Of a stretch of 64,000 bases of DNA, positions 1-9,364 are shown piece after piece. The stretch's first letter is position 1, and each line of letters opens with the position of its first letter. The DNA comes from Anaerobacillus isosaccharinicus (GTDB lineage Bacteria > Bacillota > Bacilli > Bacillales > Anaerobacillaceae): positions 3,090,164 to 3,154,163 of the forward strand of contig NZ_CP063356.1 in assembly GCF_001866075.3 (NCBI RefSeq), in the 5' to 3' direction. The translations under genes and the position numbers were made by a program. The notes under the pieces were generated by a model. The model had not been told where the DNA came from. It saw only the letters and a list, made by a program, of their open reading frames with translations, and did not search any database.

Positions 1-2
1 CT

Positions 3-1412
3 AGAATTGAACAAGAAGCGTTAGCAAAAAAAATTGCAGAATTTTGTACTGCCAAACCAGCAGAAGTCTTTCAAGCTGATAAAGACCGAAAGAAATTTGA
101 ACCACCACTCTTATTTAACCTTTCAGCTCTTCAAGCAACTGCTAATAGTATTTATAAATTCTCACCCCAAAAAACATTAGACCTACTGCAACAGCTATAC
201 CAAAAAGGAATTGTCTCTTATCCACGGTCAGACTCCAATTATGTAACAGAAGGAGAGGCTCAAACGTTTCCACTTATATTACAGAAGTTAAGTAACTTTA
301 CACAATATGCAGAGTTTTTTCCAACACCAATAAATTCATTATTGAACAACAAGCGTTACGTAAATGAAAAAAAAGTAACAGATCACTATGCAATCATTCC
401 TACTGAACAAGTAAAAGATCCAAGTAAACTTGCTGGTGATGAAGCAAAAATTTATGATTTAGTCGTTCGTCGTCTTATAGCAGCCCATTATCCAGCCGCT
501 ATTTTTGATTATTCTACAATCATAACATTGGTTGATAAGCGTGCTAAGTTTACTTCAAAAGGTAAACAACAAATCACTGAAGGCTGGAGAAAAGTTTTAT
601 TTAAACAAGATGACGATCAAGATGTTATTTTACCTGAGTTAAATGAGGGAGATCAGGGTGAAGTGAATTCTGTTCAAGTGAGAGAGGGAAAAACCCAACC
701 ACCTAAAAGGTATACAGAAGGTCAATTAATTACATTAATGAAAACAGCAGGGAAATTTGTTGATAATGAAGAGCTAGAGAAAGTATTAAATAAAACGGAG
801 GGTCTAGGTACAGAGGCAACTCGAGCAGGAATTATTACAATGCTTAAAGACCGAAATTATATTGAAGTAATTAAAAATAAAGTGTATGCAACAAAAAAAG
901 CAAAAATTCTAATTAAGGCAGTTGGAGAAAATATTCTTGCTTCACCTGAAATGACGGCCAAGTGGGAGCAGCGCTTAGGAGAAATTGGACAAGGTAAAGC
1001 CTCACCAGCTACCTTTATGGAGCAAACGAAAAAATTATCAAAACAAATTATCGATAATGCCACAAGTAGAGCTAAAGAGTGGGATTTTCAAAACCTTGTA
1101 TATGAGGTTAAAAATAAGCCGTCATCAAAATTTACATTAGGGAAAAAGTTAGGAAAATGTAAGCTGTGCGACGGAGATGTAGTTGACAAAGGGAAGTTTT
1201 ATGGTTGTTCAAATTACAAAAAGACGTCGTGTAACTTTACGATTTCTAAAGCAATTCTAGGTAAAAAGATAACTGAAACTACCGTAACAAAAATACTTAC
1301 TGATGGTAAAACCAATGTACTAAAAGGATTTAAAAAAGGTGATAAAACCTTTAGTGCAGCCCTTATTTGGGATGAAAAAGAGAAGAAAGTTAGCTTTAGT
1401 TTTGAAGGATGA
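3..1412 (+). CDS. topB: DNA topoisomerase III (type IA), 5' truncated by window edge
   Basis: The reading frame is open from base 3, so the gene begins upstream of the window. Type IA topoisomerases cut one DNA strand through a tyrosine and pass the other strand through the gap. The active-site block GIVSYPRSDSNYVTE is visible with its catalytic Tyr codon at 219-221, followed by the conserved DHYAIIPTE segment and the LGTEATRAGII motif. The C-terminus has a C4 zinc-ribbon-like stretch (CKLC...GCSN...CNF) followed by a basic tail, as in TopB rather than TopA, which usually has several zinc fingers. An internal ATG is not the true start because homology continues upstream of it. No terminator is obvious in the short gap before the next gene. 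Confidence 0.9.
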   Translation, partial: RIEQEALAKKIAEFCTAKPAEVFQADKDRKKFEPPLLFNLSALQATANSIYKFSPQKTLDLLQQLYQKGIVSYPRSDSNYVTEGEAQTFPLILQKLSNFTQYAEFFPTPINSLLNNKRYVNEKKVTDHYAIIPTEQVKDPSKLAGDEAKIYDLVVRRLIAAHYPAAIFDYSTIITLVDKRAKFTSKGKQQITEGWRKVLFKQDDDQDVILPELNEGDQGEVNSVQVREGKTQPPKRYTEGQLITLMKTAGKFVDNEELEKVLNKTEGLGTEATRAGIITMLKDRNYIEVIKNKVYATKKAKILIKAVGENILASPEMTAKWEQRLGEIGQGKASPATFMEQTKKLSKQIIDNATSRAKEWDFQNLVYEVKNKPSSKFTLGKKLGKCKLCDGDVVDKGKFYGCSNYKKTSCNFTISKAILGKKITETTVTKILTDGKTNVLKGFKKGDKTFSAALIWDEKEKKVSFSFEG

Positions 1413-1521
1413 GCGTTGAGCTTTCCTTATCATCAACTAAAAAATTACAGCTAAACTAATAGTGACATCGACTCCAATCTTACATACCTATAAATAGTAG
1501 GGAAAGATGGAGGTGTAAAAC

Positions 1522-2364
1522 TTGAGTGTTTCAAAAACAAATAGATTGTTACGAGAATTTGTTAAGGAAAGAAAAGAAGTCTCTAAAGAGCATTATTTTC
1601 AACTACAGCGAGATCTTTTATGTGAGCCAATAGCAGAGTATTTTGAAGAATTTCATGCTACACAACTTCATAAATATTTTCTAGAAAATGGGATGTTTTA
1701 TCCAGATGCTAAAATATTTAGCGAAATAAAACAATTAGAAAAAAAGCAGGTATGGGAACTTTTACAGGGGCACTATGAAAAGTTACGTAAAGAATGGAAC
1801 GGAGAAGAAGCTGAGATCTTTATTTTTCCTGCTGAAAGAAGAAATGAAATTATCATGAAAGAATTAAAGGGGAAAATGGGGATAAGTTTTCATCATGTTG
1901 TCGTCTTATTTCTAACAAGGGAGCTTAGTACGAAAGAAATTAAGGCATTACTGACTCATGAATATAATCATGTTTGCCGCCTTTTCACTTTGCAAAAAGA
2001 GTTCCATGAATTATCGTTATTAGACTCAATGATTATTGAGGGATTGGCAGAAGTAGCGGTAGAACAAACATTAGGGGAAGAATTGCTAGCACCGTGGGTA
2101 ACTTTGTATACTAAGAAAGATCTTATTCCTTATTGGTGTAAAGTTAAGAAATACCTTGATGTAAAGGGGAAAGAGAAGCATGATCCATTTTTGTATGGGG
2201 ATAGATCAGGCCGTGGTTTTCCAAAATGGTTCGGTTACTGTACAGGTTATCTAATTGTAAAAGATTACTTAGAGAAGCATAAAGATATTTCAATGAATGA
2301 ATTGTTAAAAATAGAAACAAAAGAAATTTTGAGTGAATCGGGTTTTGACCCTGAAACTAAATGA
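1522..2364 (+). CDS. yjaZ: DUF2268 putative zinc metalloprotease, YjaZ-like
   Basis: A 280-residue soluble protein. Residues 146-150 are HEYNH and residues 173-177 are EGLAE, an HExxH plus downstream Glu arrangement typical of gluzincin-like metallopeptidases of the DUF2268 family. The start is TTG, chosen because GGAGG lies seven to eight bases upstream. In B. subtilis yjaZ lies just before the app and yjbA-trpS genes; here the peptide transporter genes are missing and yjbA follows almost directly. The substrate is unknown. There is no signal peptide, so it should act in the cytoplasm. A rho-independent terminator follows immediately. Confidence 0.8.
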   Translation: MSVSKTNRLLREFVKERKEVSKEHYFQLQRDLLCEPIAEYFEEFHATQLHKYFLENGMFYPDAKIFSEIKQLEKKQVWELLQGHYEKLRKEWNGEEAEIFIFPAERRNEIIMKELKGKMGISFHHVVVLFLTRELSTKEIKALLTHEYNHVCRLFTLQKEFHELSLLDSMIIEGLAEVAVEQTLGEELLAPWVTLYTKKDLIPYWCKVKKYLDVKGKEKHDPFLYGDRSGRGFPKWFGYCTGYLIVKDYLEKHKDISMNELLKIETKEILSESGFDPETK

Positions 2365-2370
2365 GAAGTG

Positions 2371-2409
2371 AAGAGAAGTAGTTAAATATTACTTCTCTTT
2401 TCGTTTTTT
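2371..2409 (+). terminator. Rho-independent terminator after yjaZ
   Basis: The stem AAGAGAAGTA / TACTTCTCTT closes a nine-base loop and is followed by a T-rich tract (TTTTCGTTTTTTT). It sits seven bases after the yjaZ stop codon. Confidence 0.8.
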
Positions 2410-2488
2410 TTAAAGGATATTTCAAACTTTAGAAGAAGTATTAGAAGATGTAATGAATTTGGGGGAAAAATGAAGTGGAGGAATACAT

Positions 2489-2533
2489 ATGCAAATAGTT
2501 CAACTCCATATAGGTTGGTGGGACAAGCTATGA
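2489..2533 (+). CDS. 14-codon mini-ORF coupled to the next gene
   Basis: A strong ribosome-binding site (GTGGAGGA) precedes an ATG that opens a 14-codon frame, MQIVQLHIGWWDKL. Its TGA stop overlaps the ATG of the next gene in an ATGA. This arrangement suggests translational coupling, with the mini-ORF either a leader peptide or the true N-terminus of one protein split by a frameshift. I see the RBS and overlap directly; function is inference. Confidence 0.4.
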   Translation: MQIVQLHIGWWDKL

Positions 2534-2739
2534 TTTTTCGCTTTTTTATATTATTAATTGGCTTTGGACTAGCTGTATCAGGTGGAGTAAGTATCATTGC
2601 TTACTTAAACTATGTGACAGCGGGCTATACTTTTGTATATTATTTGAAGTTTATTGCTGTAAGAGTTGAATTTCATCTTTTTCTCATTGGTTTGATCATG
2701 ATCGTTGTTAGCATTTATACCCCTAACTCAAAACGGTAG
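2530..2739 (+). CDS. Small two-helix membrane protein, unknown function
   Basis: A 69-residue hydrophobic protein starting MIFRFFILLIGFGLAV, with two predicted transmembrane segments (about residues 3-27 and 48-63) joined by a polar segment. The start was chosen at the ATG overlapping the stop of the 14-codon mini-ORF. A longer in-frame start at 2470 exists with a GGGGG site, but it would add a polar 20-residue extension overlapping that mini-ORF. It lies between yjaZ and yjbA. I do not recognise the family. Confidence 0.6.
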   Translation: MIFRFFILLIGFGLAVSGGVSIIAYLNYVTAGYTFVYYLKFIAVRVEFHLFLIGLIMIVVSIYTPNSKR

Positions 2740-2823
2740 GAAAATTCTAATACAAGTGGAATAAATTCCCGGACCTATGCCCATACTGATTGTACAACAT
2801 TCTTAGAGCAAGGGGGCTTGGTG

Positions 2824-3570
2824 ATGGTCCACATTCGGGATGTATGGATCAACTGGTTTGAAGGAGAAGAAAATGGGTATAATGTCTGCGAGTTTTTTGA
2901 ATGGCGAAAAGATGACAGGATCGAACTACTTGATCAAGTTGTGATCATCAAAGTAACAAGCAAGCTATTCGATTACATAGAAAATAATTTAGCAGAGTTA
3001 CCAGAAGAGCTTCTAAACGATGTCTATCAACAAAGCTTTCAAAGAAAGAATAACCAAAGGATTCAGTTAGATTATTGTTTCATTGCTACTGATGGAAAAA
3101 AAGTCCTCGCAGTTGATACTTTAGGGTATCAAACACCGATTAGAAAAAGTAGATTAATGCCTAGGCAAGAGGAAATTGTACTCGAACTTGCTATGAACGA
3201 GTTTGTAAAAAATTATTATGTTGAGTATATTGACTTGCCGCGAGAGCACCACATTTTGTCACCGGATCCACGACTTATGAGTGGCCTAATTCGAAAAGAA
3301 CGGCAATTAAAACAGCTACTGTTTATGGTATTAGATCAATTGTATTCGACTAATAATGTAGCAGCAGTTCGCTATTGGTACACTGAATGGGCACCAAACA
3401 ATTATGAAAGCATTCAATCAATGAATTTTGAAGAAGCGTGGCATGGACTTTTCAATGAATTAAAAGATGGCTGGTCAACGTATCATTATCACCTTTGTGA
3501 ACGAATGATTAAAGGACAGCCATTCTTCGAAAAACTTTGGGAACTTCAGCATGCTGAGAGCGTGAAATAA
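2824..3570 (+). CDS. yjbA: UPF0736 family protein YjbA
   Basis: A 248-residue soluble protein of the UPF0736 family, function unknown. The N-terminal stretch [16 protein letters not shown] matches what I recall of B. subtilis YjbA, and the later [12 protein letters not shown] motif is also conserved. In-frame TTG and GTG codons lie just before, but the AGGGGG ribosome site ends seven bases before this ATG and too close to the others. It is upstream of trpS as in B. subtilis, but convergent with it, and the oligopeptide transporter genes usually nearby are absent. Confidence 0.85.
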   Translation: MVHIRDVWINWFEGEENGYNVCEFFEWRKDDRIELLDQVVIIKVTSKLFDYIENNLAELPEELLNDVYQQSFQRKNNQRIQLDYCFIATDGKKVLAVDTLGYQTPIRKSRLMPRQEEIVLELAMNEFVKNYYVEYIDLPREHHILSPDPRLMSGLIRKERQLKQLLFMVLDQLYSTNNVAAVRYWYTEWAPNNYESIQSMNFEEAWHGLFNELKDGWSTYHYHLCERMIKGQPFFEKLWELQHAESVK

Positions 3571-3576
3571 CAAAAG

Positions 3577-3603
3577 AGCGAAGACATTTGTCTTCGCTTT
3601 TTG
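3577..3603 (+). terminator. Rho-independent terminator after yjbA
   Basis: The stem AGCGAAGAC / GTCTTCGCT with a four-base loop is followed by TTTTTGTTATTT, starting six bases after the yjbA stop. Confidence 0.85.
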
Positions 3604-3631
3604 TTATTTCAATGTAAAATTTAATATGAAA

Positions 3632-3726
3632 AATGTAGAATGTAAAATGTAGAATTTAGAATGTCTTAGTAGAAGCTACGAAGCAAAACTGTCATTAATT
3701 TTACATTCTACATTCTAAATTCTACA

Positions 3727-3728
<2 letters not shown>
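3632..3728. repeat. Heptamer-built palindromic intergenic repeat, copy A
   Basis: The left arm reads as successive 7-mers AATGTAG AATGTAA AATGTAG AATTTAG. The right arm read on the minus strand is AATGTAG AATTTAG AATGTAG AATGTAA. The two arms can pair over about 30 bases around a centre containing GAAGCTACGAAGC. Related copies lie at 26344-26431 and 28671-28759. This copy fills the gap between the yjbA terminator and the trpS stop codon, which it overlaps by two bases, so it may serve as the trpS terminator region. Confidence 0.8.
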
Positions 3729-4716
<988 letters not shown>

Positions 4717-4744
4717 TTAGACTTCCTTTCTAAATAAAATACAA

Positions 4745-5060
4745 AAAGGCCCACTCGTCTCCTTTTTATAGGGACGATGGACCGTGGTGCCACCCTAATT
4801 ACTCTAATTGCTTAGAATCACTCATAGCTGTACAGCAGATTATGCGATACAGTGTCCAAGGTAACGTTAGGACATACGCCAAAGCCTACTAAAGCATGAA
4901 GCTAGTTTCGGTTTAGATGCTCAAAAGCCCATTCCATCAAGCGCCGCTATCTGTGTCCCACCAATCACAGACTCTCTAATTGAGGAAGGTCAAATGTAAG
5001 GGAACATATCCCTCCTTTTTTGAACAAGCCTCCAAACTTTACAAGATGTACTCTCCTTTA
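4745..5060 (-). promoter_or_regulatory. T-box riboswitch leader of trpS
   Basis: On the minus strand the leader contains the T-box core AGGGTGGCACCACGG (plus positions 4782-4796). It is followed by a GC-rich hairpin and T-run (plus 4745-4778) that forms the terminator. Upstream are the Stem I elements GAGAGTAC, AGAGAGTC and GATTGGTGGGA. A TGG fits the specifier codon within GGAATGGGC (plus 4929-4931; a second TGG lies at 4934-4936). The specifier matches the downstream trpS gene. Uncharged tRNA-Trp would pair with the TGG and with the T-box bulge to favour the antiterminator. Confidence 0.93.
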
Positions 5061-5131
5061 TCATCGCAGAAAAATACCAATTTTTTTCTAATTATACTTA
5101 ACTAAGTTAAAAAAAGCAAATTCATTTATGT

Positions 5132-5317
5132 TTAGAAACGATCTTTATCATTTATTGTTCTTTTTCTTACACAAATATATGAAAAGAAAATGATCGCTTG
5201 AATAATTATTAAAGGTAATAAAAATGAAGTCTGTTCAATTTCAAACCGAAAAGTTAGGATGATGGCAATAGCCAAAAGAAAAGTCGAAAAAATTGCACAA
5301 AATTTTAAATAGGACAT
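5132..5317 (-). CDS. Small two-helix membrane protein, unknown function
   Basis: A 61-residue protein with two hydrophobic helices (about residues 4-24 and 31-51) and a basic, charged C-terminus (KRTINDKDRF). The start was set at the ATG nine bases downstream of an in-frame GTG, because AGAGGTG is placed six bases before the ATG and overlaps the GTG. It lies upstream of the trpS leader on the same strand. I do not recognise the family. Confidence 0.6.
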   Translation of the reverse strand: MSYLKFCAIFSTFLLAIAIILTFRFEIEQTSFLLPLIIIQAIIFFSYICVRKRTINDKDRF

Positions 5318-5438
5318 GTAGTTCACCTCTTAAACAGAATAAGGGATAAAGATACATAGAGCAAGCTTCTTGTAATTGAAAAGACAACCTTGCATATACA
5401 TGTACTATTAATGAAAAAATAGCTAGGTGGTGGTACTA

Positions 5439-6011
5439 TTGCTTGTTCGAAAAAACTTTCTTTTTTTGGCAATTATTTGTTTTCTTTTCTTATTCTTAGC
5501 GATTAATTATGAACGTTCAGATATTGTGTTAAAGCGAATGGAGCAGGATATTGTTGCTTCTGCAAAAAAAACAGGTGTCCATCAAGGTGATTTGGCGGTG
5601 GATTTTCAACTGTTAAATGGTGATGGTGAAAAGGTTTTATTATCTGATTTTCGAGGAAAGAAAGTAATTGTTAACTTTTTTGCATCATGGTGTGCTCCAT
5701 GTCAAGAAGAAATGCCCGTGTTAGTTCAGTTAGATAGCCGTATGGATAAAGAAAAAGCAGTCATTCTAGGAGTGAATGTGACAAAAGAAGAGCCTAACCC
5801 GAACCAAGTTCGGGAATTCATTAAACATTTTAAAGTTGAGTATGATGTGCTTTTTGATGGAAATGGTAAGGTTATGAAAGATTATCAATTAATTGGTATT
5901 CCAACAACACTCTTTATAAATGAAAAAGGAGAAATTGTGCTGCGTTTAAATGGAATGCTTACAATGGATATGGTTACGGAAAACTCCTTCTTTGATGGGA
6001 TTATAAAATAA
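5439..6011 (+). CDS. ResA-like membrane-anchored thiol-disulfide oxidoreductase
   Basis: A 190-residue thioredoxin-fold protein with one N-terminal membrane anchor (about residues 6-23), so the catalytic domain faces outside. The redox motif WCAPC lies at residues 84-88 within FFASWCAPCQEEMP, and the cis-proline segment GIPTTLFI is present. ResA/StoA-type proteins reduce cytochrome c apoprotein cysteines or act in spore cortex assembly. The TTG start was chosen because AGGTGG lies eight bases upstream; an in-frame GTG inside that site is less likely. There is no cytochrome or ccd gene beside it, so the partner is unknown. Confidence 0.8.
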   Translation: MLVRKNFLFLAIICFLFLFLAINYERSDIVLKRMEQDIVASAKKTGVHQGDLAVDFQLLNGDGEKVLLSDFRGKKVIVNFFASWCAPCQEEMPVLVQLDSRMDKEKAVILGVNVTKEEPNPNQVREFIKHFKVEYDVLFDGNGKVMKDYQLIGIPTTLFINEKGEIVLRLNGMLTMDMVTENSFFDGIIK

Positions 6012-6112
6012 CTAAACGAAAATACTTCACATCCTCATTTGAGCTTTTTTACAGCGGAGTTTGAATGAGCACGCCGAATTCTTTCAAGTAGATACTTTGC
6101 TGAAATACACCC

Positions 6113-6646
6113 TCATGAAGAAGCTTTTTGGTTATTTAAGTGGTTGTCGATCATATGATCTAACCTTGCAATGAGACGTCTTGCTCTTTCATCGTCTATT
6201 TGTCGATAGTGATGATTTCCGCTTGGTTCTTCATCCATTTCATCAGCTAACGCAACTACTTTTTGTAGCGGATCTAGAGAAATTTCACCATCTGGTAAAT
6301 AGGAATCCGTGTGGAGCAAAATTGCTAAAGCAATTTTTTTTGCTTTTTTCGGGTGTTCACCAAGTCTAATTAATAATTTGTGCGCCCGTTCAGCTCCTTT
6401 AATTGCATGAATATCGTTTTGTTTATATAGCTCGTAGTCCCATTTACCGTCTTTGTACCATGTATAATGCCCAATATCATGAAGAAAAGCAGCTTTTGTA
6501 GCTAAATCAGGATTTACCTTATACTCTTTAGAGAGGTTAAATGCATGATAAGCTGCAGCGATTGCATGGGCCATGCCCGATCTTTTTACGTATTTTTGTG
6601 TTATTCGGTGATCAAATATTGATAATAGGGTAATATCTCTCATCAT
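6113..6646 (-). CDS. HD-domain phosphohydrolase
   Basis: A 177-residue HD-superfamily protein. Metal-binding residues are visible: H27 (GMAHAI), H56-D57 (FLHDIGHY), H80 (NDIHAIKGAE), H112 (LLHTDSY) and D135 (ALADEMDE). This resembles the YqeK/nucleotide phosphohydrolase type. The start is ATG with GAGGAGG upstream; a second Met follows directly. It is transcribed alone and convergent with the ResA-like gene. The substrate cannot be told from sequence, but a nucleotide or dinucleotide is usual. Confidence 0.75.
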   Translation of the reverse strand: MMRDITLLSIFDHRITQKYVKRSGMAHAIAAAYHAFNLSKEYKVNPDLATKAAFLHDIGHYTWYKDGKWDYELYKQNDIHAIKGAERAHKLLIRLGEHPKKAKKIALAILLHTDSYLPDGEISLDPLQKVVALADEMDEEPSGNHHYRQIDDERARRLIARLDHMIDNHLNNQKASS

Positions 6647-6856
6647 GATTTCCTCCTCTTTTTAATTGATTTTTAGATATTTTTACTATTATACATACGT
6701 TTATTGGGGCATGCAAGTGAATCATTTTTATTTATTGCCGCGTAAACCAAGTTTTTCAATAAGAAAAAACAAGGTTCAAAGTCCTATAAAAAGGGAATAT
6801 TAATCGTAGAATTTGTTGAAGATGCTCAAATAATGTCTAATTTTTATATGAATTTA

Positions 6857-6885
6857 TTGGTATTCATTGAGAACAAATGTATAAT
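6857..6885 (+). promoter_or_regulatory. Sigma-A type promoter upstream of the HTH gene
   Basis: TTGGTA (6857-6862) and TATAAT (6880-6885) are separated by 17 bases. The start of the next gene is about 50 bases downstream. Confidence 0.6.
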
Positions 6886-6935
6886 CCTTATATATAGAGA
6901 CAAAACAAATGCTGAACAACTTAGGGAGGGATATT

Positions 6936-7166
6936 ATGTATATAACAATTAAGGAATTGGCTGACTTTTTACATTTGTCGCCAGACTACGTTTATCAGCA
7001 AATCCAATCAGGCAATATACGAGCTGTTCATGATGGTAACGAGTATTTAGTGAATAAAGAACAATTTACAAATACAAGAGAAGAAATTGAAAAGGAAATA
7101 TTATTGTGGCGAGAAGAACAATTGCAAGATTTACCTGCAGACATTGATGTAAAAGATGAAGATTAA
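6936..7166 (+). CDS. Excisionase/MerR-type helix-turn-helix protein
   Basis: A 76-residue protein. The N-terminal half (MYITIKELADFLHLSPDYV...) is the winged HTH seen in excisionase-family and MerR-like DNA-binding proteins, followed by an acidic C-terminal helix. The ATG was chosen because GGGAGGGA stands five bases upstream; a longer frame from 6909 would run through that site. It ends 22 bases before the start of the secreted DUF4015 protein, so the two probably form an operon from the promoter at 6857-6885. No phage genes are near, so a regulatory role is more likely than excision. Confidence 0.7.
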   Translation: MYITIKELADFLHLSPDYVYQQIQSGNIRAVHDGNEYLVNKEQFTNTREEIEKEILLWREEQLQDLPADIDVKDED

Positions 7167-7188
7167 TAGATTAAAATTGAGGTGTAAT

Positions 7189-8394
7189 ATGGGGAAGAAA
7201 TTACTAAAGTTATTAACCGTTTGTTTGATCCTGACAGGAATAGGTTTAGTTTCAACAGAAAAAACGCATGCAGCTGATAAAAATGCCTCAGCACATTCGT
7301 TAAAAGTAATGGAATTAAAAAAACCTGATCTCCCAGATAAATTAATAAGGTTTGCCTTCCAATCTGGTTACAATTTTGAATATCCAGATGCCGTAAGAGG
7401 AATTTATGTTACCGGCCATTCTGCAGGAGGGGAACGGTTTAATACCCTCATTGATTTCCTTGATAACACCGATTTAAATGCAATGGTCATTGATATAAAG
7501 GATGATTTTGGATACTTAACGTATACACCAGATGAAGATTCACCTTTTAGGGATATAAGCAAACGCTATATTCGAGATCCAGAAGTGATGATGAAACGTT
7601 TAGAGGAACACCAAATTTATCCAATTGCACGAATTGTTGTGTTTAAAGACTCTGTATTAGCAGAGAAACGTCCTGATTTATCTTTTAAAGAAAATGGAGC
7701 GGTTTGGAAAAATAGACGAAATGAAGCTTTTGTTAATCCGTTCTTAAAGGAAGTCTGGGACTATAATGTGGGGATTGCAGAAAAAGCAGCTAAAATGGGC
7801 TTTAAAGAAATCCAATTCGATTACGTTCGTTTTCCAGAAGGGTTTGAAAGACGAGATGAGGTATTAACGTATGGTGTAGGTGATTATGCTGATGGTGATC
7901 GTAATAACGTTCAAAAACGTGTAGATGCCGTTACAGATTTTGTTGCTTATGCCAGGGAAAAGCTTCAACCTTACGATGTCGCCGTATCTGTTGATATTTT
8001 TGGATATTCAGCAACGATTTCAGAAGCGCCTGGGATTGGTCAAAACTTTTCACGAATAGCTGAAAATGTTGATGTTATTTCTTCAATGATCTATCCAAGT
8101 CATTGGACTTCTTATTTTGGAATTGCAAAACCTGATTTACATCCGTATGAGCTTGTTTCTGAATATGCAAAGGTTGAAAATGAGGTATTAGGAAGATTAG
8201 AAAACAGCCCAATTTCTAGACCATGGATCCAAGACTTTACGGCATCGTATTTAGGGGCGGGAAATTATAAAGTTTATGGGAAAGAAGAAGTTGAAGCACA
8301 GATTAAAGCACTTTATGAAAATGGGATTAACGAATTTCTATTATGGAATGCAGGAAATCGTTATACACAAAATGTAAATTATAAAATGGAATAG
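7189..8394 (+). CDS. Secreted putative glycoside hydrolase, DUF4015 family
   Basis: A 401-residue protein with a signal peptide (hydrophobic residues about 8-22, likely cleavage after THA). The rest fits the DUF4015 TIM-barrel family, with conserved VIDIKDDFG, FDYVRFPEG and SVDIFGYSA segments and the late MIYPSHW motif. The acidic residues in these blocks are candidate catalytic residues. The family is predicted to act on polysaccharide outside the membrane, but I know of no settled substrate. The start at 7189 follows GAGGTG by four bases. An in-frame ATG at 7156 would overlap the preceding gene and spoil the signal peptide. Confidence 0.8.
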   Translation: MGKKLLKLLTVCLILTGIGLVSTEKTHAADKNASAHSLKVMELKKPDLPDKLIRFAFQSGYNFEYPDAVRGIYVTGHSAGGERFNTLIDFLDNTDLNAMVIDIKDDFGYLTYTPDEDSPFRDISKRYIRDPEVMMKRLEEHQIYPIARIVVFKDSVLAEKRPDLSFKENGAVWKNRRNEAFVNPFLKEVWDYNVGIAEKAAKMGFKEIQFDYVRFPEGFERRDEVLTYGVGDYADGDRNNVQKRVDAVTDFVAYAREKLQPYDVAVSVDIFGYSATISEAPGIGQNFSRIAENVDVISSMIYPSHWTSYFGIAKPDLHPYELVSEYAKVENEVLGRLENSPISRPWIQDFTASYLGAGNYKVYGKEEVEAQIKALYENGINEFLLWNAGNRYTQNVNYKME

Positions 8395-8408
8395 AGTATA
8401 AAGTACGA

Positions 8409-8446
8409 AGCACATCCAGGGTTAGGTAAATTCTGATGTGCTTTTT
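8409..8446 (+). terminator. Rho-independent terminator after the DUF4015 gene
   Basis: AAGCACATCCAG pairs with CTGATGTGCTT with one bulged base, followed by TTTTTGTGT. Confidence 0.7.
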
Positions 8447-8553
8447 GTGTATATTTTCTAAAACTACATGAAACTTTGTTTAACAAAAATAATATTATGC
8501 ATATACTAGTAGTAGAGACATGTTATTGTATAGTCCACAATTTGGAGGTCACC

Positions 8554-9105
8554 ATGGATTGGTATGAAAAGTTAAATCAATATTTCCCCATTGAAGAAAT
8601 GAAGTCACAAAAACATATGGAATTACTGTTGCAAGAAAAAGGGGATATTTATCACAAAGATGAAGGCCAGAATCATGTTATGATGTATGTAGAGATGGAT
8701 GATTTTATTTTTATTGATTATTTATTCGTCTCTAAAGAAGCCAGAGGTCAAGGGCTTGGGAAAAAGTTATTAAATAAACTCAAAAAAAAGGAAAAACCAA
8801 TTATTCTAGAGGTGGAACCAGTTGATTATGAAGAAACTGATACTCAAAAAAGGTTAAAGTTTTATGAACGTGAAGGGTTCCATCATGCCAAATCAATTGG
8901 ATATAGAAGAAGGTCATTAGCAACAAATGAAATTACTGAACTGGAAATTTTATATTGGTCACCGGATGAAAAAGATGAAGAATCAATTTTTCAAAAAATG
9001 AAAAAGACGTATGAAACTATTCATACGTACAAAGATGAAGAAATGTACGGAGAGCGATATGAAAATGTTGACGAAGTTCTTTCTTTTAAGGAAGAAGAAA
9101 CTTAA
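8554..9105 (+). CDS. yjbC: GNAT acetyltransferase YjbC
   Basis: A 183-residue GNAT-fold protein. The acetyl-CoA loop SKEARGQGLGKKLL (R/Q-x-x-G-x-G/A) is clear, and the segments ILEVEPVDYEE and FYEREGFHHAKSIGYRRRSL match my recollection of B. subtilis YjbC. It starts at ATG with GGAGGTCACC directly before. In B. subtilis yjbC lies immediately upstream of spx and shares transcripts with it. Here about 5 kb containing an RND pump separates the two, so that coupling is lost. The substrate is unknown. Confidence 0.88.
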   Translation: MDWYEKLNQYFPIEEMKSQKHMELLLQEKGDIYHKDEGQNHVMMYVEMDDFIFIDYLFVSKEARGQGLGKKLLNKLKKKEKPIILEVEPVDYEETDTQKRLKFYEREGFHHAKSIGYRRRSLATNEITELEILYWSPDEKDEESIFQKMKKTYETIHTYKDEEMYGERYENVDEVLSFKEEET

Positions 9106-9155
9106 GTAATAAATGTTTTTAATGTCTAAATCAAGATGTGAGGAAGGTGTTGAAA

Positions 9156-9284
9156 ATGAAAGAAAGAGACAAAAAACGTAAAAAGAAAAGAGAATTATTA
9201 AAAGAGCTAAAAGAGAAGTTGCCAGGTTGGAAAAAAATACCTGGAAGAAACCCAGTATCATCAAATACTAGAACAATCGCTTAA
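9156..9284 (+). CDS. Small basic protein, unknown
   Basis: A 42-residue, strongly basic frame (MKERDKKRKKKRELLKEL... ending NTRTIA) with a GAGGAAGGTG ribosome site and a terminator right after it. It follows yjbC by 50 bases and may be co-transcribed. It is too short to assign. The good RBS and terminator are the only support. Confidence 0.5.
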   Translation: MKERDKKRKKKRELLKELKEKLPGWKKIPGRNPVSSNTRTIA

Positions 9285-9290
9285 AAAATA

Positions 9291-9322
9291 GAGGATGCCG
9301 ACTATTCAGGCATCCTCTTTCT
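9291..9322. terminator. Bidirectional terminator
   Basis: GAGGATGCC / GGCATCCTC stem, A-rich on the left and T-rich on the right, so it can stop both the small basic ORF and the convergent RND operon. Confidence 0.8.
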
Positions 9323-9364
9323 TTCATATCATGAATACAATTTTGTAATCCATGAAGCATGAAC

